From Bicyclus anynana (Eukaryota; Arthropoda; Insecta; Lepidoptera; Nymphalidae), in the NCBI RefSeq assembly GCF_947172395.1, contig NC_069108.1, forward strand, positions 7,699,068 through 7,763,067: DNA of 64,000 bases. Direction: 5' to 3'. The translations under genes and the position numbers were made by a program. The notes beneath the pieces are model-generated. The model saw only the letters and a list, made by a program, of their open reading frames with translations, was not told the DNA's origin and did not search any database. This document shows positions 52,398-63,600 of the stretch, piece after piece. The first letter of the stretch is position 1. Every line of letters begins with the position of its first letter.

Positions 52398-54178
52398 TTG
52401 TAATAAAATAGAAAATGAAGCGATGGCTCGATCTGTGCAGATTGCATTGCAGTGCATTAACAAAAAACACAAAAACTTGAATATTTTTCTGATCAAATTT
52501 AATTATTGTATCCGAAAGTGCCGCAAGTGTTGATAGACTCTAAAGTGCAAACGAAGTGTGAAACAGAAGTCACAGTTGTACGCTATTGTCAACTGTACGA
52601 AGTGCAACTCGTACGCTGCTCCCTTCACCCCCTCGGGTAAATGAGCGGGGCTCGTATTGTGTGAGTCGCTCTCACTGCAGTGATCGCGAGCGTTGCCCAG
52701 TGGCCGGTTGTAAAGATGAGTTCACAACAAACCTCGCTTAGCGGATATCTCATAAGCGGCGGCGGAGCTTCTACGAGTACTTATCAACATGTGACGAAGG
52801 GGATACACAAAAAGTCGTGCGACCTAGAAAACGAAAGGATCGGTCAGCTGAAAACGATTTTCATATGTAGTTTCACATTCATATTACCAATTTTTGTCAA
52901 CAATTTGTTGACACTCAAAATGAACGTTAACTTAATTTTGAGTAACACGGCAAGATGTTACGGAACTAACAAATATACTACTAAACTAAACTCAAAATAT
53001 ACTGCACAACAACAAGAACTTAACAATGTCCTAAACCGTTGAGTACTATACGTCTTGGAAAATATTTATAGGAGTAGACCTCTCAAAGTGTGTTTGTTGT
53101 TGATGTTGTTTTTGTATAGACAGAGATTAGAGACAGAACGTCATCGATTGCAAATATTAGACAATCTGTAATTGATGATGTTCTGTGGTACCAGAGGGTA
53201 CCACAGAACATCATCTGTTGTGTACTGAACGGGGACAAGGGGACAGTTGTGTACTGAAGATTGTACGCCTTAGAGATATTGGAGATATGTGAATCTAATT
53301 TATATATATTAAATGCATAAGTGTGTTATCTGTGTTTTACTGGATTCTCTCGCTAGTGACACGCAGTCTATCGTCTACAAGTGCAGTAGCTAAGCATCTC
53401 TTTAGGCTGCCAGTCCACCGAAGCGGAGCGCGGCAGCGGAGCTGAGAAATGGAGAAATATTAACCAATTGCACAAAATCTCCGCTCGTCTTAAGTGGACA
53501 AGAACTTGCTAGCTAGTTTAAAAATTCATATAATACCGGTAAGCGGAGCGAGGTTAAATAAATTAAAAATAATATTTATTTATTTATCATCGTCTGCAAC
53601 TCCGCTACGCTCCCTCGCTCCGCTTTGGTGGACTTTAGCGCTCTCTTTTATCACATCGCAACATTACAGAAAGAGATGTTTATGCTGTCGCGTATGTTGT
53701 AAAATGTTTATAGAGAATTATCTTGTAGGCTGCAGAACCAGTGGTGTGCACTCCACAGACAGACTTCTTACAAACCTGTATTGGGGAGGATTTTTCCCCG
53801 TTTGTATTTACTTACTCCAGTTAAAGACCTTGTGCACACCTGTACAAAATTAAACAAATATGTAAACTTTCAAATTGCTTTATTTACAGGGTCAAAATAA
53901 AAAAATAAATATTCAGGGTTAAAACAAAAGTTATGATCAAGTTATTTTAATAAAATAAAAGAAATATTGATGTGTCATTATTATCAGCCTATGTGAGTCT
54001 CCATTTTGGTCTCCAAATTTCTGTTAGTTATTGTGTCCACACCCTCTATCGGCTAAGGGATTAAAGTGTTAACATAATCTATGAAACCCCACACTGCGCG
54101 TGGCCCGACACGCACATGGCCGGTTTTATATTTGTTCACGTAGTGTGGATGGCATCAGCAAAATAAATATATGTATAC
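52398..54178. other. Intergenic between copies 2 and 3
   Basis: A GC-richer patch at 52,590-52,770 precedes the start of unit B. A 120-codon frame at 52,680-53,042 crosses the unit boundary and is not conserved in unit A. From 52,780 the sequence parallels 43,835-45,030, then jumps to the equivalent of 45,901-46,063. Confidence 0.55.
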
Positions 54179-54320
54179 TTTTAAGGGCATAACTGGGTAG
54201 AAGAGGAAATCAAAGATAGCATTTACTTTATAATAAAGTTACAATATAATATTTGAAAAGACATTTTGTTAAGAATAACAACTTACATTACAAAGGTTGT
54301 AATGAAACCTCCTTTAACAT
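54179..54320 (-). repeat. Copia 3' LTR
   Basis: A 142-bp direct repeat of the 5' LTR. The shared segment includes 'AAGGGCATAACTGGGTAGAA' and 'AATGAAACCTCCTTTAACA'. Confidence 0.82.
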
Positions 54321-54366
54321 CTACTCTCAATGTTTCAAACCTATCGACTGCATTAAATTATGTAAT

Positions 54367-54597
54367 CTAGATCTTATGCTTATCAACAGAGCCATCCGCA
54401 TTTAGCTTAACTCTATAGACCCATTTGCATGGAATAGCCTTACTATTCTTCGGAAGTTTAACAAGATCCCAAGTTTGATTCTCCTTCAGAGAGTTTATTT
54501 CATATTCCATTGCTTTCTTCCACAATTCACTCTCAGGATTCTGAATCGCTTCTTTATAGAAACTTGGTTCCTTATAACCATCCCATTGTGTATTCAT
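54367..54597 (-). pseudogene. Copia RT N-terminal stub
   Basis: It encodes 'ELWKKAMEYEINSLKENQTW' and 'IPCKWVYRVKLNADGSVDKH', the conserved opening of copia reverse transcriptases, then stops. The catalytic YVDD part is deleted. Confidence 0.9.
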
Positions 54598-54754
54598 AAC
54601 ATAGTCATTGAATTTACTTGGAGGTTGAAGTAATGAACGATCACGCTAAATCCTATCTCCTTGCTCGAGGATTACATGTGTTCAGGTAATGAATCACCAA
54701 CATCTTCAGGATCTTCTGCATCCAGATCTTCATTAACTTCTTCATTTTCTCCCT

Positions 54755-55966
54755 CTAAATTAATACTATCTTCTGAAATACATCATCATCAAATACATCA
54801 TCATCAAATACATCATTATCTACAGCAGGAATATCTCCTCCAACCAAGATATCTTCCTTATCATTAACAACTTCATTGTTCAAGTCAGCTGTATTCTGCA
54901 CATTTAAGCGTTCTGTTCTTATTTGTCTTTTAAAAGACAAATCTAAGGGAATATCAATTTCCTCATGCTGCAAATCTTTTTCTGGAGCTATATCTGAGGG
55001 TCTTTCATCAAATGTGACATCTCTTGATCTTACTAAAGAATTACCATCTCGATTCCATAGTCTAAATCCATCATCATTGTCATACCCTATCAAGATACAT
55101 TTCACGGCTTTCATGTTGAATTTCTTTCTAGTTTGTTTAGGTACATGAGCATAACAAGGTGATCCAATAATCCTTAAATGTTTTATTTGTGGCTTTTTGC
55201 CAATCCACAACTCATAAGGAGACTTGTGTTCCACTAAAGTTGGTCCCGTTCTGTTTAATATATAAACAGCAGTATTTACCAATTCAGCCCACAACACCTG
55301 AGGTAACTTCTCATGCGCATGCATTGCTCTTGCTGATTCAACTATTGTGCGATTTTCTCTTTCGCTACATCCGTTTTGCTCCGGTGTATAAGGCATCGTC
55401 AATCTTTGTTTAATACCGTATTCCGTCAACACTTTCCGTACTTTCTGATTATCAAATTCTCCACCGTTGTCACTTAAGAACTCTTTAATTTGAAATCCAG
55501 CTACCTTAACTTCAGCTAACATTTGCTTAAGCTTTTCATGTACTTCTGATTTTTCTTTAAGAAAATACACGAACCGGTAACGAGTATATTCATCCTTGAA
55601 CAGTACAAAGTATCGGAATTTTGAAAAAGATATCGGAAATGGTCCACAGACATCAGTGTGAATACGTTCTCCAGGTTTCGTAGCTTTTTCTCTAACACCA
55701 AACTTACGTCTATGTGCTTTTCCAAAAATACATCCTTCACATAATTCTTCACTGTCTTTCGTCTTAATTCCAAGCTCTTTTTCAATTAAACTTTTAACAT
55801 GCCTCTTATTCTGGTGACCAAAACGTTCATGATATAATTGCAACATATCAACGCTTTTCACCAAGTTCACTGACGCAATAGGCGGTACGACTCTACAATT
55901 CAGTTTGTACAAGCCACCATACCTCTTCCTATATCCTGTCACAGTGACCTTTCCATTTATTTTCAT
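54755..55966 (-). pseudogene. Copia integrase remnant
   Basis: 403 open codons. An HHCC zinc site ('HERFGHQNKRH' with 'CEGCIFGKAH') is followed by the integrase core: D in 'RIHTDVCGPF', D in 'FLSDNGGEFDN', E in 'PEQNGCSERENRT'. The catalytic triad is therefore intact, but the polypeptide is cut off from gag upstream and from RT downstream. Confidence 0.88.
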
Positions 55967-57151
55967 AGTACAACAATTAAAACGCGATTCAAATATACTA
56001 TTTGGATTGCGATCTTGCGTAGATATTACAGAAAATAAATTCTTACTAATTCGGGGAACATACCAAACATCTCTAAGTGTACTGAGAACAAACTTATGGT
56101 TAACCTTGGGTATAATCTGTATCGACCCTTTTCCTAGAGCCTGAACAACATTTCCATCAGCCGTTGTTACTGCGTGACCTTCACCAAAATATTCAAAATC
56201 TTGAAAAAGATTCTCCTCTCATCGTAACATGGTTAGTAGCATTATTATCTACATACCACTCGTCACGATCTGAATCTATTTCAGTCGAATACACGGTACA
56301 CAACATCATGTTAACATTTTTATTGTTTTCTACAACTTCACGAGAACCAGATTTCATCGGACAATCTCGATTAAGATGACCAACCTCTTTACATCTGTAA
56401 CATCTTTTACTTGTCTCTGGTCGTACTTTTCCCTTTTTGTTATATTTCTTCTGATAATTAACAGTAAGAGCTTCAGGGCTAGAGTCTTCCTGCTTACAAT
56501 TATCAAGTGCCTTGTCATGAGCACACAATTGATTGGTTAAATTCTCTACGGTTCTATCCTTTTTGGACATAAGCAACCAACTTGATTTGAAAGAAAAATA
56601 TGATTCAGGTAAGGTATCTAAGATCTTGCATAATATAAAATTTCAGGCAACTCTTTTAAGTCTTCCTCTTTTATCAACTCCTGTCTTAGTCGATGCCACA
56701 TATTTTTCACTTTCGAAACGTGTGTCGCCATATTATCAGAAGGTTCCATCTTGTATCTGAAGAACTGTAAACATAAATCATACAGGCGGTCATCGCATGC
56801 CCCTTCATACAATCTATGTAGTTCATCCCATACTTCCTTCGACGTAGTGAATCTCATATTTTTGTCAAGAGTCTCATCTGTCATGTTATTCGTTATTAAA
56901 AGTAAAGCTGTGGAGTCTAATTTAATGAATCTATTTACCGATTCCTTGTAAAGCTCCATTTCAACCGTGGTAGCAGCAGCAGTTCAAGCAGTATCTGCAG
57001 CTCCACTTACAGGTTTCTTTGGCATAAAATCCTTTCCTTCAACAATGTTTAGAAGACCATCCATGCCCCGCAATAAAGCTGACATTCGGTACTTCCATTG
57101 AACCCAATTGTGCCAATCGAGTTTTACAATTTGAACGTTTGATAAATCCAT
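55967..57151 (-). pseudogene. Copia gag and protease remnant
   Basis: It starts ATGGATTTATC at 57,151 ('MDLSNVQIVKLDWHNWVQWK', the usual copia gag opening) but meets an in-frame TGA near 56,985. Later pieces hold the zinc knuckle 'CYRCKEVGHLNRDC' and the protease region 'WYVDNNATNHV'; the usual catalytic D-S/T-G or equivalent reads D-N-N here. Several frame changes follow. Confidence 0.82.
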
Positions 57152-57203
57152 TATTTAGTATTTAAGTTATTCTTCTTCTTGGATTAGAGCTGGGCGCATA
57201 ACC

Positions 57204-57733
57204 TTTTAAGGGCATAACTGGGTAGAAGAGGAAATCAAAGATAGCATTTACTTTATAATACACTTACAATATAATATTTGAAGAGACATTTTGTTAAGAA
57301 TAACAACTTACATAGCAACCATATAGAATAGACTTCAAAATTTAAATAGGTTCGAACATTGGAATACTTAGACACATCTATACTAATATTATAAAGAGGA
57401 AAACTTTGTTTGTATGTTTGTATGTTTGTTTGTTTGATTGTAATGAATAGGCTCAAAAACTACTGGACCGATTTTAAAAATTCTTTCACTATTCGAAAGC
57501 TATATTATCCACAAGTAACATAGGCTACATTTTATTTTGAAAAAAAATAGGGTTCCGCAAGATATTTGGGTTTTTCGGACACAAGGTGTAAAAAATCAAC
57601 CAGAAAAGTAGGGTAGGGGTAGGCTAGGGGTAGGATAGGGGTACTTGAAAGTTTACATCGAGTTTCACGCGGACGAAGTCGCGGGCGTCGGCTAGTTAAA
57701 AATAAAAAGGTTGTAATGAAACCTCCTTTAACA
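57204..57733 (-). repeat. Copia 5' LTR, interrupted by a Helitron
   Basis: The ends TGTTAAAGGAGG...GCCCTTAAAA match the 3' LTR. The Helitron at 57,377-57,695 accounts for most of the extra length. Confidence 0.8.
57377..57695 (+). mobile_element. Helitron nested in the copia LTR
   Basis: A|TCTATACTAATATTATAAAG at the 5' end and 'GACGAAGTCGCGGGCGTCG' with CTAG|T at the 3' end. A GGGTA-type minisatellite lies before the 3' end. Confidence 0.85.
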
Positions 57734-58900
57734 TATACGACCAATCCTTCAAGGTCATCGACCATTGTATCAGTCCTAATTTAAATCTACCAATCAAAAA
57801 ACAACACGCATTTTTATTGATCACTTCCTATTCCTATTTTACTACAATTTCCAAAGTATTTTATTTGTTTATATAAATAAAAATTTATAAAAAAAAATTC
57901 AACCGACTTCCAACTCAAATATAACCTAAACTAAAAAGCAAAAAATAACATCTTACCTATGTGCTACCTTCTGATCAGTTTGAAGGCGGTGCCAAGTCAT
58001 GGTGATGTTTCAATTCAAGCCGTTTAAATTACGTAATTTCTGTGGTTCTTTCAGAAACGGCTTTAATTAAAACACTGGATTGGCATCGTCTTCAAACTGA
58101 TTAGAAGGTAGCACATAGGTAAGATGTTTTTTTTTTGCTTTTTAGTTTAGGTTATTTTTGAGTTGGAATTGAACCTTTTAAAACAAAAAAAGAATTTTTA
58201 AAGTCGGTCTATAAATGACGGAATTATCGCTGGACATACATAAAAAAATATAAACAATCACATATATACATATATAATAAAACAACACGCATTTTTATTG
58301 ATCACTTCCTATTCCTATTTTACTACAATTTACAAAGTATTTTATTTGTTTAGGTATATAAAAAAAATATATTTACAATCACAAAACTAAATGGAAACAC
58401 AAAGTTGGCAAATGTAAAATGCTGGAGGCGGGTAGCCCTATTACATGTTTACGACCGCGCGGCTGTAGGTATTTATTTCACTAAGCCTTGGGTAAATCAT
58501 AAAATACTCTAATTCTAAAAGGATTTTATAGACACGTTAGATCGTGATCTTAAACTTCTGACATAGGAGTAACGTCTAACAAGCCTAGATAATTGGTCTG
58601 AGCATAAACAGATATGTCTGTGTTGACGTAAGTATTTTTTGACTTCTGTCTATATCGTTTACGTAACACGTAGTGCTACTGCTAGTGATTATTACTCTTT
58701 GGTTTCTTCTAATTACAAATAAAAAGCAGAGGGATACAGTATTTATTGTATAAAATTAATATAAATCAAGGAAATTGGTTAATACACATTTCTAAATGTT
58801 TATAAATATCAATAATAAGTACAAACTTTAAAATAAATTGTCGAAGTGACCTTACAGAAAAATTAAAATCCGTAAAACACAAACTATACCAAGAATCAAG
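57734..58900. promoter_or_regulatory. Upstream region of copy 3 with a MITE insertion
   Basis: Parallel to 46,600-47,327. A MITE with arms of about 95 bp (57,898-57,992 and 58,078-58,176) has been added. The 70-bp segment beginning AACAACACGCATTTTTATTG occurs on both sides (57,799 and 58,284) but only once in unit A. Confidence 0.6.
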
Positions 58901-59549
58901 ATGCAGTGCTGCGTGCCTTTCTGCGTAAATACTTCAGACAATGCGTCAACATCTGCGGGAACAGGAATTACCTTTCATGAGTGAGTAGAGTTATTTCTGT
59001 CTATCCGATGACTTTCAGCCAAGCAGAGTAGCACACGCATACTTACAGTTCTGTAAACCAGTTTTAGCTGACTTTTGAGATGCAGCAACTGACCTACAGA
59101 ATAACCAAGTACTTAGCTATAAGTATGACATTGTGCACTCACTGTGCATTGACAAAGAATGATTAAACTTTCTTAGTTACTTTTATATCAGTAAGTAGTT
59201 ATGAGCACTTGTAAAACTAATAGTATCAAATTAATAATTCCAGAATCCTGTGTTTATAATTTCATTATCTATGCTGGATGTTGTGCGTGTGTCCATATGT
59301 TTATTATCTGATCCTTGTATTTAACTGTATCAGGACATAGAGCTGTTATTTTGTTTGTTATTCAGGTTATCCAGGTTACCCAGAGAAGAAAGTCTCCATG
59401 CTGCTTGGCTCAGAACTCTCGGCACACAAGACCATCACCTGCCTGACCCTGCTGTAGTCTGCTCACAGCATTTTTTAGATGAAGACTTTTCTGAAACAAA
59501 GAGTTGTGTAAGGCAGATTCGCTCTAATGCTATACCTACAACAGTGCAG
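58901..59549 (+). CDS. Copy 3 THAP domain (exons 1 and 2)
   Basis: 80-nt and 175-nt exons with the same donors and acceptors as copy 2. Cys pair, Trp, CSQH and 'SNAIPTTV' are all present. Confidence 0.87.
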
Positions 59550-60615
59550 GTCAGTTGATCGTAATGTTTTTATTTGTGATTGTTAACATAGGAAGGGCTA
59601 AGACATACCTATAGCAGCATTACTCACATACAATCAGTAATGTAGAAGTAACTATTGGTATACTTACAGATGTGCATGATATGCCTGGACACTGACAGTA
59701 AGCTCTCTCTAATGAGTGAACACAAGTTGGAGGAGACATATGAACAGCTAACTGGACTGTCTGTGAGTTAACAATATCATTGTTTCTACTATGTGATATA
59801 ACTGTGGAGGGAATTGAGATATCATCTCATCACCTTAATTAGTATTTAGATGTCTGTGAATCTTTGATTTAAAAAAATAACAACAGATTTTGACAAATTA
59901 GTGTAATCAATTAAATTTATTTTACCAAGACAGAGATTGAGCCAAAGTTCAGACAAAAATAAACAAGTGATGCACTGTTGTGTAATGTAGTGTGCACTCA
60001 CAGAATATAACACAAAATGAATCCCCAAGTTCTTCAACTTCTCTTACCAAACCTGTATTGACAGTCTTTTAATAATTCTGTGCAGTTGTTTCAGTTGTGT
60101 CGTGGAAACCTGAAGCAAACACTCTGTGTGCTGTGTGCTCAGAGATTGATTAACTTCAGTAGATTTAGAGACTTGTGCTTGAGAGCCCATTCACTGATGA
60201 CAGACTTACTTGCACAAGATGAATCAGTGAGTATTTAGTAATTACAATTTACTAGTTTGATCCAAATTGATGAATCAGTGAGTATTTAGTAATTACAATT
60301 TACTTAAACCTGACATTGGAGAATATGTTGTTATCTCTAAGTGTATTTGGCAGATCCTGGGGTCCTGGGTTTGAGTCCTTGGTCATGCTATAAAATATTA
60401 AGCTTCTCAGTCATGAAGTTGGTGGTGTTACACCCGTTGCATCTGTGACCATGTTAAGTCAGTTATCATTATCATCTAATAGTGATTGTACTATAGAGTA
60501 GGCCTGAGCCCACCAATCTGCATTGGAGCAGTGTGGGGAATCTAAGGTACAAATGCCCAGTCATCTAAGGAAGGATGTATCTATCGCTCTGTAGTCTGAT
60601 AGGCTAATGATGATA

Positions 60616-60652
<37 letters not shown>

Positions 60653-63600
60653 CATTATGTTGTTACCTTCCTTTAGTAAAGTATCTGAAGTAAGTAAGTT
60701 CAATTGTTTCAGATTACTATTCAACATAAGGAACTGATGAACTGCGCAACAAAACATCTGCAGTGTAACTTAACACAGACAACATTAGGAGCAGACTACT
60801 GTGACCTGTACATAGATCACACTGATGAAGAGGAACAGACAGCAGCAGAGGAATCTGTAGTGAAAGATGTTGCATCAGTTGTGGTGAAGAATGAATACAG
60901 TTCTGTTTCCCTGTCAAATGCTGATAACTCTACATTGGTACACAAAGATGACAATGACAGAGACCGTTCCAACAATGACTGTGTCTTGGACGATGAATAC
61001 TCTGACATGAGCATCGAGCTGGAATCTAGACTACTGGACGAAGCTATAGGTGAAGCTCTTCATAACAAAACAACAGCTTGCTGGGCTGCAGTCACAGAAC
61101 ATACTGAAACAGAGAGTTTCATAAAGAGTGAAAGTGTTGTCTTTGAATGTTCATTTTGTGATAAGGAGTTTCTGCAAGAAATTACATACTTGGAACATTT
61201 AAGCAAACATTCATCATTCATTCAGGTGAGATGTTTACTTCTTGATGGAGGTGGTGCATACCTGGCCTCTGCATATCTATCATACAATACCCTTTGCGGA
61301 CGGACAGACGTGTTATGAATGAGTTTTGTATTTGGCAGGTAGTTGGCGGCGAAGCTGCATGTGATGCATCACAAGTGTGCGAGCCTCGTGCAGCTGTGAG
61401 CCGCAGCGGTGACTCACTCGTGCTGCAGAACAAGTCAGTATACAACGACGCTGCATGTGATGCATCACAAGTGTGCGAGCCTCGTGCAGCTGTGAGCCGC
61501 AGCGGTGACTCACTCGTGGTGCAGAACAATTCGGTATACAACGACGCTGCATGTGATGCATCACAAGTGTGCGAGCCTCGTGCAGCTGTGAGCCGCAGCG
61601 GTGACTCACTCGTGCTGCAGAACAAGTCAGTATACAACGACGCTGCATGTGATGCATCACAAGTGTGCGAGCCTCGTGCAGCTGTGAGCCGCAGCGGTGA
61701 CTCACTCGTGCTGCAGAACAAGTCGGTATACGACGACGCTGCATGTGATGCATCACAAGTGTGCGAGCCTCGTGCAGCTGTGAGCCGCAGCGGTGACTCA
61801 CTCGTGCTGCAGAACAATTCGGTATACAACGACGCTGCATGTGATGCATCACAAGTGTGCGAGCCTCGTGCAGCTGTGAGCCGCAGCGGTGACTCACTCG
61901 TGCTGCAGAACAAGTCAGTATACAACGACGCTGCATGTGATGCATCACAAGTGTGCGAGCCTCGTGCAGCTGTGAGCCGCAGCGGTGACTCACTCGTGCT
62001 GCAGAACAAGTCAGTATACAACGACGCTGCATGTGATGCATCACAAGTGTGCGAGCCTCGTGCAGCTGTGAGCCGCAGCGGTGACTCACTCGTGCTGCAG
62101 AACAAGTCGGTATACGACGACGCTGCATGTGATGCATCACAAGTGTGCGAGCCTCGTGCAGCTGTGAGCCGCAGCGGTGACTCACTCGTGCTGCAGAACA
62201 AGTCGGTATACAACGACGCTGCATGTGATGCATCACAAGTGTGCGAGCCTCGTGCAGCTGTGAGCCGCAGCGGTGACTCACTCGTGCTGCAGAACAAGTC
62301 AGTATACAACGACGCTGCATGTGATGCATCACAAGTGTGCGAGCCTCGTGCAGCTGTGAGCCGCAGCGGTGACTCACTCGTGCTGCAGAACAAGTCAGTA
62401 TACAACGACGCTGCATGTGATGCATCACAAGTGTGCGAGCCTCGTGCAGCTGTGAGCCGCAGCGGTGACTCACTCGTGCTGCAGAACAAGTCAGTATACA
62501 ACGACGCTGCATGTGATGCATCACAAGTGTGCGAGCCTCGTGCAGCTGTGAGCCGCAGCGGTGACTCACTCGTGCTGCAGAACAAGTCGGTATACGACGA
62601 CGCTGCATGTGATGCATCACAAGTGTGCGAGCCTCGTGCAGCTGTGAGCCGCAGCGGTGACTCACTCGTGCTGCAGAACAAGTCGGTATACAACGACGCT
62701 GCATGTGATGCATCACAAGTGTGCGAGCCTCGTGCAGCTGTGAGCCGCAGCGGTGACTCACTCGTGCTGCAGAACAAGTCAGTATACAACGACGCTGCAT
62801 GTGATGCATCACAAGTGTGCGAGCCTCGTGCAGCTGTGAGCCGCAGCGGTGACTCACTCGTGCTGCAGAACAAGTCAGTATACAACGACGCTGCATGTGA
62901 TGCATCACAAGTGTGCGAGCCTCGTGCAGCTGTGAGCCGCAGCGGTGACTCACTCGTGCTGCAGAACAAGTCAGTATACAACGACGCTGCATGTGATGCA
63001 TCACAAGTGTGCGAGCCTCGTGCAGCTGTGAGCCGCAGCGGTGACTCACTCGTGCTGCAGAACAAGTCAGTATACAACGACGCTGCATGTGATGCATCAC
63101 AAGTGTGCGAGCCTCGTGCAGCTGTGAGCCGCAGCGGTGACTCACTCGTGCTGCAGAACAAGTCAGTATACAACGACGCTGCATGTGATGCATCACAAGT
63201 GTGCGAGCCTCGTGCAGCTGTGAGCCGCAGCGGTGACTCACTCGAGCTGCAGAACAAGTCAGTATACAACGACGCTGCATGTGATGCATCACAAGTGTGC
63301 GAGCCTCGTGCAGCTGTGAGCCGCAGCGGTGACTCACTCGTGCTGCAGAACAAGTCGGTATACAACGACGCTGCATGTGATGCATCACAAGTGTGCGAGC
63401 CTCGTGCAGCTGTGAGCCGCAGCGGTGACTCACTCGTGCTGCAGAACAAGTCAGTATACAACGACGCTGCATGTGATGCATCACAAGTGTGCGAGCCTCG
63501 TGCAGCTGTGAGCCGCAGCGGTGACTCACTCGTGCTGCAGAACAAGTCAGTATACAACGACGCTGCATGTGATGCATCACAAGTGTGCGAGCCTCGTGCA

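Larger units (their letters stand above)
43835..52779 (+). repeat. Tandem segmental duplication, unit A
   Basis: Starting at 'CTTATCAAACTGTGACGAAG' this unit parallels unit B, which starts at 'CTTATCAACATGTGACGAAG' (52,779), through intergenic sequence, THAP, ZAD and linker exons and into the repeat exon. Copies 2 and 3 are near-identical by eye in exons and introns. Unit-specific insertions (the MITE here; the copia element, Helitron and MITE in unit B) post-date the duplication. Confidence 0.85.
54179..57733 (-). mobile_element. Defective Ty1/copia LTR retrotransposon
   Basis: A minus-strand element with LTRs at 57,204-57,733 (5') and 54,179-54,320 (3') is flanked by TATAC (54,174-54,178 and 57,734-57,738). 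A primer-binding site GGTTATGCGCCCAG (57,203-57,190) lies next to the 5' LTR and matches the internal initiator-tRNA-Met site used by copia. Gag, protease and integrase remnants are present. After the first RT residues the polymerase and RNase H are deleted up to the 3' LTR. A Helitron sits inside the 5' LTR, and the 3' LTR lacks about 64 bp found in the 5' LTR. Confidence 0.88.

Noticed and set aside
52680..53042. 120-codon frame with a Ser/Gly-rich start in a GC-richer patch
   Set aside because: It crosses the boundary of the segmental duplication, has no recognisable domain, and the matching part of unit A does not keep the frame.
53494..53853. 119-codon frame downstream of copy 2
   Set aside because: Not conserved in the near-identical unit A sequence (44,500-44,850) and no domain.
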